Assembly: GCA_963971405.1 (NCBI GenBank)
Contig: OZ020487.1
Span: 39,343,039 to 39,407,038 of the forward strand
Length of the DNA: 64,000 bases
Origin: Psococerastis gibbosa
Lineage: Eukaryota; Arthropoda; Insecta; Psocodea; Psocidae
Direction: 5' to 3'
Made by a program: the position numbers and the translations under genes
In this document: in pieces, positions 36,501-48,500 of the stretch
Position numbering within the stretch: the stretch's first letter is position 1
How the letters are laid out: each line of letters starts with the position of its first letter
Notes under the pieces: model-generated
What the model saw: only the letters and a program-made list of their open reading frames with translations
What the model was told of the DNA's origin: nothing
Databases searched by the model: none

Positions 36501-39500
36501 GATTATCGGACAACTGAAAGTATTCCACCCAAAAAGTAGATTCATTTTTGATGGGCCCCTCTTGTTATGCCCACGAACCATACTTTTACCGTTTGAGAAT
36601 AATTATCTGCTGCCGGTTGATGCATTTTGTAGTGGCCCAGATCACTGAGGTGTGGCCACCTCTGTCTTCCTCAACTGCCGTGACTATCTCGATCGTGCTT
36701 GTGGGCTAGTAGGAGTTGAAGGTCACGGACAAATTGTATTTCCATACTCCGGCAATACCGACTGAGAAAATTTTGCTCGTAAGAGCAACTTTCTTTATTG
36801 CCGAAAATGCGAAACTAGCAGTACATTTAGCCGATTATTACACTGTCAAACATTTCATTTGAAATACCTAAACTTTTTTGACAGAATCAACCCAAGTCTT
36901 CATTAATCACGTGGCTCTCACTGGCTTCTTTTCCCTGAACCTGAGTAAGATTAACCCATTTCACTGCTGTCATTCTGTCAGATCTCTTCTCCGGTTTCCG
37001 TGACTACTCTTGTTTCGATCGTGTTTAAAGAATTTATGGTACTGTGGCTGTACCTTGTGTGCGAGTCTGCTGGGGGGAAATTGTGTCAATAGCCATGTTA
37101 TCAGGATATTTAAACACATCGGGTTTCTTGGCCGGAGTCTTGAGAACTTTAAGTTCCCTCAACCACGATCTCTGTTCATCACAGTCCTCTAGGTACACAA
37201 TTAATGTTATCTTCTTCTTCAAGTTACAGACGGATGATGGCTGGTTGGCAGAAACATATTGCAGCGATGTCTCCAGTCTCCGCGATTTTGACATGTCCTC
37301 TTCAGCTCCACATAGGACGTTATCCCCAAATCATTTTTAACTTGTTTGAGATATTCGTTTCGTGGCCGTCCCCGTAGATTTTCGCCTTCTATGGCCCTTT
37401 CAATGATGCACCTGACTAAGTTATCATGCCGAAGCAGGTGTCCGATCCAGCGTGCCCTCCTAGTGGATATGGATGCAACAAGGGTCCTTTTTTCATTTAT
37501 TTGGGTTATTATTAATGTTATCGTTGTATTGTATTGTTTAACAAAGGGTTAGTTGGACTTCATTGTCTGTTGTGTTAGTAGTCATTAGAGGCATTGACAA
37601 AATAGGCCAGAACCCCTTGTCAGGGGAAGGGGCGACGTTTCGGGAGTGGGTGCTACTCACTCCTGTCATCTGTCTTAGCCCTGAGACCTTTGCCAGTAGA
37701 TCATATCTTCTTCTTCAAGTTACAGCCGGCTGGCTGGTTGGCAGCAACATGTGGCATCGATGACTCCACTCCCCTCGATCGTAGCACGCCCTCATCAGCT
37801 TCTCATATACGTATTGGCCCCTACATCCTCCATCACTTGCTGTAGGTACTCTTTTCTCGGGTGCCCAGGTTAAAGCCTTCTATGGATCCCTCCATGATAC
37901 AGTTTACGAAGTTCTCGTGTCGAAGCAAATGTCCAATCCTGTGAATTTTGTTTTCTCATATTCTGGTTAGTGCGTCGTCATTTGTAACATGGGCTTGCCA
38001 AGGTATTCGTAGCATGCGACGAAAGATCAGATATGCAGATCTAAAGTTATATTGTGATCAGATACGCAGATCTAAAGTTATATTGTGATCAGATGACTGC
38101 ATGCCTGATGTTCCGTACCGATTATTATTATATCCACGAGCATCTGACTTCCAAAGAAAATAACTGGCTATCATTACTAACCCCGGGCTATTTACCACAT
38201 TCTGTTATCTTACTGTAACAACAGATTTCCAAATGGGCGGTATGCGAGGCAATTTCTCCGTCGGTAGCTGGGCTACCAGGTCATTGACAACATTAACCAT
38301 TTACTTAGCAGTTAGCAATGTCCACTTATATGACTCCCATTGTCCTTTATCCATCATTAGGTAAATAATAATGCTGGTACCAGAGAAATCCATAGATAAC
38401 TAACTACTTGGTTGGATTGATAGTGTTTTCTCTCGCATCGGATTGGAAATATTGAAATATAGGTATCCATAACTGTGTAACTCTGTGTAGATTCTAAGGC
38501 AAAACTTAACTTTTATCCCACATTATTAACTTTACATTGGCGTAATTATAGGAGGGGGGCTTAGCCACCCCCATTTACCTGTCAAGCCCCTCCCTCCAGG
38601 AAATAAAACAAATTGATTGAAAAGAAAATTAAAAAATTGCACTTTAGCTCAAAAATTTGACTGCCACGCTATATTAACGTATTCTATTGGCCATTTCGGA
38701 ATGTTCTTTCGTCAATATTTATGTTTGAATCTGCACTGCAATCATTGATGGTTCTAAGCTTCCACCCCTGACCCCACCGCCGGTATTTTGACAATTACGA
38801 GCACGGAACACATGTGGTCCTATGACCCCCCCCCCCCGGTATTTTGCTCTATATGCTCTAAATTATTCCGCTATGTTGTCCACTGGGCGGTTTTGTACCG
38901 AAAATGAGGTCCTGCGTGCCCCAAACTATATACTGTACATATGATGGGGTATGCACACTTTACTTAGAACCCGAGGAATGCGTCCAATTTAACATACTAA
39001 AGTCCTATTAAAATGATTCATATGCAATAAAATCCTCTTAAAACGTATCCTTCGTACGTTCAGGCATTGTTAAATTCTGGAAATGTTCGTACGGGCCCCA
39101 GGGTACATTTTAATCACCCCTTAAATAAATAAATATATATATATATATATATATTTCTGTTAAATTATACAATACAAGTACAAGAAAGTATAAAATAAAA
39201 TCGTCAAAATCAGGTAGTTCTGTCATTGTCATTGTGCTAGTGCCTCAGTGACAGTGTAGACAGCTTTCTCTAAGAGATGGTTTCGAAGCAATTCAGGGAA
39301 GTTAGAAGCATTTCTCGCCACTCTCAGTTCAATCGGGAGTTTTCTAAGGTAGGCGAAACCTTGTAGAAATCCCTTCACGAGCCTTTTTAAATCACCATAA
39401 GGGCGAACAAAAAAATACATTGCCCCAGATAAAAAATTAAAATAAAAAACATAAGACGTTTGTTGGCCATTGGCCATAGTTGCGGAAACACAGTTCTTCT

Positions 39501-42500
39501 TATCGGTACTTGACTTGCAGCAACTTGCAGTCCGCCCAATCTGAAAACATTGTGCACCCAATATGGCCAATGGCCTCATTGGCCGTGTACCGTACTTGAT
39601 TGGTATTGCCAGTAACCTGTCAAACTTGTCACACTTGCTATTCTCATAGGATTTGGTAATTCTGTGAGGCCTTTATCGAGTTGCTGGGGAAAACCGTTGT
39701 GTAGTGGATAACAATCTGGGCTTTCGTAAGGCGGCAATTCCACCGACCTCGTTTTTTGACGTGGTAGCTGACATCATTAATAAGTCTCTGCCATATTTTA
39801 AGGAGACTTACTTACTTAACGTGTCCGGGCCTAATAAGACACGTTGATCCAAAACGTTGCGGCCTGGATGACCTTGTCGTTGGCGTCCAAAAGATCCCTC
39901 TGGGACACGGCTTCTCTCAGCCTCGGACAGACCAGAAGGTGTCCGTCGTCCTGGACTTGTCCGCACTCGCAAGTTGAGACCTCCGCCAGTCCCCACCTAC
40001 ACAAGTTCGCACGGCATCTTGTGACCCCCGTTCTTAGTCTATTCAGGCTCCGCCATGTAGGGTACGACAGTTGGGCTCCGGGCGCTATTTTTTCTTGGAT
40101 GTTTGGTGTTAGGTTCTTCCACCGGTCGGTTCGATTTGCGCTGGTTGTTCCCGCCATCCGTGTCGTACGGCTGAAGGAGACTGTAATGTAGAGACTTAAC
40201 TTATCATCTATTATAGGCGTATTTTGTTACACGAATATTTTGCATTTCAACCCAAATCCGTATTAGAAGTTGGACCAATCAGGGAACAGGAGGAAAAGAA
40301 GCAAAAAAATGCAACAAAATGAGCGTATTGTGATATTCAAATATTATATTCTAAGCAGTAGACATGAATTCAAATTAAAGGCGCCAATCCAAAATTTGAA
40401 GAAAATAAATGATATCAACATCACCCATTATAAAAAATAACTTAAAACAACTAACTAAAAAAAATAAAGAACCAGTAGAAATTGGGCTGATGGGCCGTGG
40501 TTGATTTGAAAGTTGATTATGGAAGTTGACTTTCATATCGACTATGGACCATCAGCCCATTTTCTACTGATTCTTCATATGACTCTGGCCGCGAAAGCCT
40601 TTGCAGTTACATTTTAAAAAATAAACCCTATAAAAAGTCACACCAACAGCATAATATTAACCATTAATCCGTGTTAGGTGCCCATTCCACATACGTACAA
40701 CGTCAATGAAAATTATGAAATTGAAGGTGGTAGCAGAATTTTTAGTATGTCTTTAATGTCTGCTGCCACCATCAATTTCATAATTTTCATTGACGTTGTA
40801 CGTATGTGGAATGGGCACCTTAAGAATCGAACATTTAATACGCTCCGCCCCCTTTGGTAACAAAATGCACCAAATCCAGTAATCCAAATTAGAATTCGTG
40901 TAACAAAATACGCCTTATAAATTGAGTTATACTATGGTAGAGACTTATTAATGATGTCTGCTACCACGTCAATGTCACGTGCATTATGAAAAATGAGGTC
41001 GGTGGAATTACCGCCTAAAGGAAGTCACGGATCCCGATCCGCCACCTAGTCACCACTGTCAAATTAGAAATAATTATTCATGTGAGAGGCTGAAGCCGAG
41101 TGGTTTGGAATCGACTATAATCAGGAGGTCTAGTCATTCATAGCAAGTTCAAACACGAAAGTTTGGCGCTATGTAAGTTCCAAAGTTGAACCCATGCCAC
41201 GCAAGAATCGTACAAGCGACAGAGATTGTTTTAAGTATGAATTGAGAGTCTCTTGGCACCCTGAAGGGGGTACTAACAAGGTTGATAAATAAGCAGAAGA
41301 AGAAGAAGAAAGTTTGTTGGACTTTTCTAAGGTGCCCATTCCATTGACCGGCTAGGGCTATTTCCAACAACAGTGACGTGGTAGCAGACATTCATGACTT
41401 AGGTGGCGTTTCCACCGACCTCGCATTGCAGAATTGACGGAAATGTTTATTTTCCTTTATGCCATAGTTAAAATTGATCAATGATCATACAGTAAAATCA
41501 CAAACAAACAAACTAAAATTAAAAAATGGCTTCATGGGATATGTTAATTACAAACATTTTAATAGATTTCTATAAAAAGAAAAACAAACATTTCCGTCAA
41601 TGTCATTTGCATTCTGCAATGCGAGGTGGAAACGCTACCTAAGTCTTGAATGTCTGCTACCACGTCACCGTTGTTGGAAATAGCCCTAGCCGGTCAATGG
41701 AATGGGCGCCTATGCTGACTAACTGTTTCATTTAAACAATTCATACCAACGTGGTTTAACAATAAGTAGTTATGTACGGTCAGGCGCGGATCTAGAATGA
41801 GACGAAGGAGGGGGCTTAGATTAAATTTCGATTTTTTTTTTTTAAATAAGGCTGAAATATTGGGATTTTACGCATTTTCAGAGCAAGAAGGGTTCTATAT
41901 TACAAGTAATTAATATAATCGAGCACAAGGGGGGCCCGGGGGGCCCCCCCGGTGGAAAATTTGTGAAAAATAGGACTGAAGTAGTGGGGTTTTACGCATT
42001 TTGAGGACCCTAATGGGGGGGGGGGGGCTAGCCCCCCCTCGTAGATCCGCGCCTGTGTACGGTAACTTACTTCAAATTACTAGTTTCGAGTAAGATGCCC
42101 CCATAGCATTCAGTCCCGTTTTCAAATTGTTGGTTGGTTTTAATGGTTTTCGAGTAGGTAGGCCTACCTGCTTTCATTATTTCAGCTTTAAGCAACTCGG
42201 TCAGCCTGGCGGGAGGAGTGCGTTTGTTTCATAACTTATGGCACCCTAGGGGCAGACCTCCTTCGCCTCAGGGAGAAGGGGAGTTGACTGCATGACAGGG
42301 TGGATCGTGGATCTCCTGATTATAGTAGATCCTGAACCACTTGGGGAACATAGTATAGTCACGTTTGGAGGTGACCAGGACTCGACACTCACTTAGATTG
42401 ACTTGGTAGTCTCAGCGCGTTATCATGCCCCCCCCCCCCCCCAAATGTTCCCCTGCCACTACCAAGTTTGCAGCAGTTTTGAATAGGCTCTGTTCTCGTG

Positions 42501-45500
42501 GATTCAACTTGGTAATGCCGTTGGCCACAAATTATCATAATCAAGTAATGCAAATATTGTCCGTTACAGATGCGGCTGGTGGCTTCCCAGGACTATGACG
42601 GTAAGTTGTACTATTTAACCCTCTGAGGCTCTGAGCATTAAACAGACCGAGAAAACTCCGGCCCGCGGCACTCCTCTATGATAATGAATGCTTATTGTGT
42701 GATTCTAACGACGAATTACACTCATTTTTGACGGTACTTCTGTTATTAGGACGAATTTTGGCATGGTTGCTAAGTAGAGCACCATGTAAGTCTGAGTACC
42801 TCAAATACTGAGGTGACGGACATTTTGACGATTGAGTCAAGATATAGACAAGGAGTTCAACCCTTGTGGTTTGTAATTGTAATTTTTGAAGGACCCAGGC
42901 CTACTTATAGTTGCCCAATGCCAACGCCCCATGGATTTCGGACATTATTTGTATTGTTTCCGTATGATTTTTTGGTCATTGGTAAACTGGTTCTCGATGT
43001 CAAAATACACCGGCTACAAGCGTTAATGGACACGCTGAGACAAGCTTACCATTGATGCAATGAAACAGGCGAAGCCGACGGGCGAAGGCATGACTTAACC
43101 AAGTAAGCACAGTCATAGTTTTTGCAGGTGTAAACAAATGTAGGGTTAGGTTATGTCCCCGCCTTAAAAGTCTGTATCCAAAACGTGTCGTGGATCCGGT
43201 TGTGTAATATACTATGTATCGAAATGTAGAGGAGCATTTGTTCTACTTCTTCTGATCTATGATCGTTATTCAATAAAATTCCACTTTGTAAAAAGAATTA
43301 TTGTTTGGTATCCAATTTATCTTAACTTTATCAAAATGTTTTTGTAGTGTCAGAAATTCAATGCACATTTTCTGGTATCGGCGATGGGAAGAGAGATAGC
43401 ATAGCTGCTAAACTGAAGAAGCCTGAAGGATTTCGGGGGTCACCGTTGTTTGCCGATGATCGACATGTCGACCCGCTGCTGGATCCATTGTGCCAAATAA
43501 AGCCCGACTCCCACGACCCGACGGAACTTACCTATCATCTGCTTATATCCGACTTCTCACGGTGTGGAGTCCTTAAGCGAAATGTAAGCTGTTATTTTAG
43601 CTATACAGAGATTAATATTTAGGGAAATAAAGTAAATAAATAAAAAAGTAAAGTGAAATTTTATTTATCGAGAAATACATTCTACATACATTTCATTAGT
43701 GGTTCAGAGGGGCACCTTTGGGAATTCCCGTGATGGGCCCCTCGACCTAATAGATAACATTTATATTAAAACCTATTCTTAACTTAATCTAAAATACAAA
43801 ATAAATTCTTTTAAAATTGTGTTACAAACAAAACAATTAACTTCAGGTCGTGTAATTAAAATACAACGTATTTAAATTATTAAAATGATTAAAGTTATTA
43901 AAATACATATGTGTTATTAAAATACAAAAATATAACAAAGTGAACTTTAAAATGAACATTAACTTTTAACATTAACTTTTTAGCAAGGCAATTCAGGACA
44001 GGTAATTTTTCCCGTGATAATTTTAATAGACTTCCTTACAAGGGACTTGTATATATTCAGACTTGGGGCATTTTTAATTTTAATTTTAATATCTTGTAGG
44101 CGTAAAAAATATAATTTCCCCGGAAATATCGCAATGATAGCTATATCATTGAGGAATTATAATAGAATGTCGTCTGCATTGCAATTTTGAAATTATTGAG
44201 GAACTACAGTTTTCAAGAACTAGACCTCTCTTTACTGTATTCTGAACATGGATGCACAAGCAGCAAGCTATTGTTATATTTCAGCCTCGATGGGTGAGGT
44301 TCTGTCATAGTGCCATATTTAATTGTGTAAATGAGTGGTATAGCTGAGCAAAACGGGTAATTTCCACAAATTTCTGAAATTGAGTTTTCGTTACCGATAT
44401 ATTCGTCTGGTTGAAATCCATCCATTGTATTGATCATCAGATGCCATGTAACTGCAAAGGCTTTCACGACCGCAGTCAAATGAAGAACCTGTAGAATCTG
44501 GGCTGATGGGCCGTGGTTGAATTGAAAGTGAACTTCCAAACGTTTCGTCAACATCTGCGGTCGACATCTTCAGTGGCGCTGCGTAGACTTTGAAGGTTGA
44601 ACCTCGTACCTACTTTCAATTCGACCACGGCCCATCAGCCCGGATTCTACTGGTTCTTCATCAGATGCCAATTTATCGTAAAACTAGTTCAAAGGTTGGG
44701 TTTAAAAGCAATCACAAGGAGATTAGCTATTGTTTTTTGGTTCTCCTTAAAAGTTAACTGCAGTGGACTTTGCCCGATTTGCTTCTATACCACTCAGATA
44801 TTGTACGATGTTTCACAATAGTCATTGGAGGTTAGTTCTTAAGAGCAATCGTCTACATGCCAACAAAGAACTGATTCAAAGTACCGTATGTTAAATTTCG
44901 AAGTGGTCATTCGTAGTCTAATTTCTAGGGATTCGTACATGTTCGAGTTTGGTTCCCACAATTCCCAGGCGTTGTTATGATGTCCGACCAAGAACTCATA
45001 CTGATGTGCAAACCACCTGAGCCGACGATTATTGAAAACAAAGCAGCGGGTTTCGCTGGCAGCTTGTAAGTAATACTTACGTTACCCAATACGGTAGAGT
45101 TGAGAATAAAGATGTAAAATAGAATTGATGGCACCAAACCAAAGTAGTGACTGAGTTGGGTTTGTAGGGTGCCAACAGAAAAATAAGAAGAAAATTGCGG
45201 CATATGAAAACAAATGAACCCTTCAACAGGCAATAGAATCCAGTGTTTGACTATTTGCTTCTCCCCCAGAGATAATAAAAAATAGGTTGTAACTGTACCA
45301 TCGGTTTATTTTGTGCAGTCCCCATGGAGCCCGAGTTTCTGGTGTTGTAGAAGAGACTCCTGGGCATTTGGAGTACGAAGTTGCCCTCTACAAGGAAGCC
45401 CCTGCCAGAATAAACAATAACATGTCCAGTGAACTACCTGTGGACCAGGCAGTGCCCATTGGCACTAAACTTCAACTTCGTGCAAGAATAAACGCTGACT

Positions 45501-48500
45501 CAGGTACGGTAATTGTGGATCCACGAAAATGCGACGAGAACTAACTAATATAGTGACATGTCTTTTTAAAAATAAGGTTACGTAGGTAAAATATTTTACC
45601 TCGGGTTCGTCTGAAAAAAAGTCAGATTAAAGTGTGCCGTTTTATAGCCACGCCTAGACACAAACCTGTCGTCAGTCAACAATGAAGTGGGGCATATCTC
45701 GAGCGCAGGGCAATTATCGGTTTCGATGGCAACGTGCTAGCGTGCTTGCACTTGTGCGAGTCCCTACACATGATGCGTTCGGAGACGTGTCGTAACTCGA
45801 CACAAATACCTATTAGGTTACTTAGTGAGGCGACTTAAATTGCTTGAATGCGATGAGTATTTCATAAAATAGGTCCCAGACACAAAAAATTGTTTGGATT
45901 TCGATGAAATTCGTCTTGTAAGTTTATAAAAGTCATATCTCGGGACCATTTTTTTCTTATATTTTGGGCTGACTCAATTTTCTGAGGTTTCACCCCATAT
46001 ACCTGTACTCCAATGCAATGTATGCAATGCTATTATTAGTATCTGCCCATTCTAGACATTGCAACTGTCTCCAAAATCAATCCAGTGCTTTAGGATAGGG
46101 AAAGCAATTATTACATTATAAAGGTACCATGGAACTTTTCTAACTATTACGACACCTACTATACGTGTAGGCTATACTAATAGATGAATAGGGCAGCACG
46201 TAGGGATTCACTCGTGCCGGTCCTTTTTCTAACTTTCCACTTATAGTATATGTGCTTGCTAGGCTTGTTTTGCTGTTGTAATATGTTATGAGTATTCGTG
46301 ACCAATTATCCCTATGTTTTTTTTATATTCAGTACTAGAGTAGTATTGTTATACCTTTGACTGTTTTTATCTTGACGAATAATTTGCTGCAGCATGGAAG
46401 TACGTCAAGCTGATGGAAGTAACGGTTTCACCTGATCCTGACGATCCTCATAAAAGCGGAAGTGTTGCTCTGGTGAAAGATGGGTAAGTAATCTCACAGA
46501 CCTTGTGGAAATGTCTTTATTTTATTACTTACTTAAACTTTTGGCCGCTGCCACTGCCGGAGCGTGAAATTCTGGTCCGTAGTTGAGCGGTTCTCGTGGA
46601 AGCCTGCCTGGTAGTCGCCGAGACATTCTTCTGTGTATGGTTGAATTCTTCTTAGAATTACATAGGACAACACCTTATACCCAACCGACAGCAGATAGAT
46701 GCCTCTCTATAATTTAGGCACTGAGATTTATCGCCCTTCTTAAAGACTGGGGTAATGATTGCTTCCTTCCAATCTTCTGGTAGTCTCTCCTCCCACCATA
46801 TTCTCAATATGAGTAGGTGTAAAGACGATGCGAGCCTCTCGCCCCCACATTTTAACAGTTCAGCAGGGATGTTATCCACTCCGGGCGCTTTGTTATTTCT
46901 AAGCCTTTTGATTGCACTATAGACTTCCACCAGCGTAGGCTCCGATACTTCCAGTTGGGCGGACTGGATGACGACCCCATCAACTTCGTTGTCCTCCTCC
47001 GAGTTGAGCACTTTGTCAAAATAACAATAGTTCCTCCAGTTCCTCAGGGATTTATTTTATTAAGAAAATTAAAATAGAGATAATACTTCAAGAAATTTTT
47101 AACCCTAAAAGACCTAGGCGGGGTTAGAGTGTAAGTAGTAAGGCGGCTATTCCACCGACGTCGTTTTTCATTGTACATGTACATGACGTGGTAGCAGACA
47201 TTATTAACAAGTCTCTGCCATATTTTAAGGAGACTATAATGTAGATACTTAACTTACCTATTATAAATTAAGTTATAATATGGCAGAGACTTATTAATGA
47301 TGTCTGCTACCACGTCATGCACATGCACAATGAAAAACAACGTCGGTGGAATAGCCGCCTTAGGTTCAAGTAATTGTGCATGTCATTGTTTTAAGGCCCC
47401 TATTACCCCGGATTCTTCTGTCCCCTTATTAGACTCCGGCCGTGAAAGCCTTCGTTATTATAGTGCAGAAAGCCTTTGGATGTAGAGAATAGAGTAAATC
47501 CTTCTCGCCATTGACATATTAGTTCATTTACATCCTCTTTTAAAAATTATTGCAGGTGCAGAAATAGGGATTTTGCTTCAATTATCCCGCACCAGCCAGC
47601 ACGGTACCGCAACAGCTTCAACGAAGTTTTCTTAGATTTTGAAGCGTTTTTGCTCGCGTCAATGAAAGAGAGATCGACGCTGTGGATACATTCCCAAATC
47701 AAAGCTTGTATGGATCCTTCGGACTGCCAACCTGTAAGTACCACCCGTATGTTACGCTGCCTTTGAGACAGAACTATTAAAGCAAGAGGTCTGATCATGC
47801 GACCCTTGACCCTTCATTTTCTATCGAGATTACTTACATAAGGCGGCAATTCCACCGGCGATTTTACTTCATTTGTGATTGAGATTTTTTTTTTTTTTTT
47901 AAGGAGGCTATTGTGTAGATACTTAACTTATCTATTATAAATTAAGTTATAATATGGTAGCAGACATAATTACGGTAATAAGCCTCTACCATATTATAAC
48001 TTAATTTAAAATAGATAAGTTAAGTATCTACACATTAAAAATGTAACAAAACAAGTTTAGAATAGCATTGTGCATTTTTTGCAATCTTTTCTTTGCATTA
48101 TTAATCTTCGAAATAAATTTACTTGATACCCCGTGCTACGCCCGCTGACTAATAATTAAAAAAACATTATGTGCTTAGTATTTAAAGGATCCGGTGGAAG
48201 ATGGCGTTATTAGTAGCATTAAGAAACGAGATTCAGTCTTTCACATACAGTATTGTATGTTTTCTATGAACGTACTACCGCCTTTTTCTACCGGATCATT
48301 GAAAGGGTGGGTGATACACCCTCTTTCATGGCAAAATCTAGTTTTTTATAGAATGCCATAACTTCTTTCTTTTGACCCAGAGTCGAAATTTTTGATTAGG
48401 TACCTATTTACTGTAATTAAGATCACGTAGGTGAAATATCATCCCAGATGCATATGAGGGAATAATATCAAGGGTACATCCATAAGGTCCAAGCCTCCAA

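Larger units (their letters stand above)
39730..41015. mobile_element. MITE split by nested insertions, TAA duplications
   Basis: Left end GGCGGCAATTCCACCGACCT at 39730 and right end AGGTCGGTGGAATTACCGCC at 41015, with direct TAA on both sides. The arms carry GACGTGGTAGCTGACATCATTAATAAGTCTC and its inverse. The centre is interrupted by a LINE fragment (39813-40185) and by a second element (40216-40914) that itself holds a third (40677-40819). Confidence 0.85.

Noticed and set aside
36147-36664. CRISPR-like array
   Set aside because: Units are ~208 bp and contiguous without spacers, in eukaryotic DNA; a plain tandem repeat.
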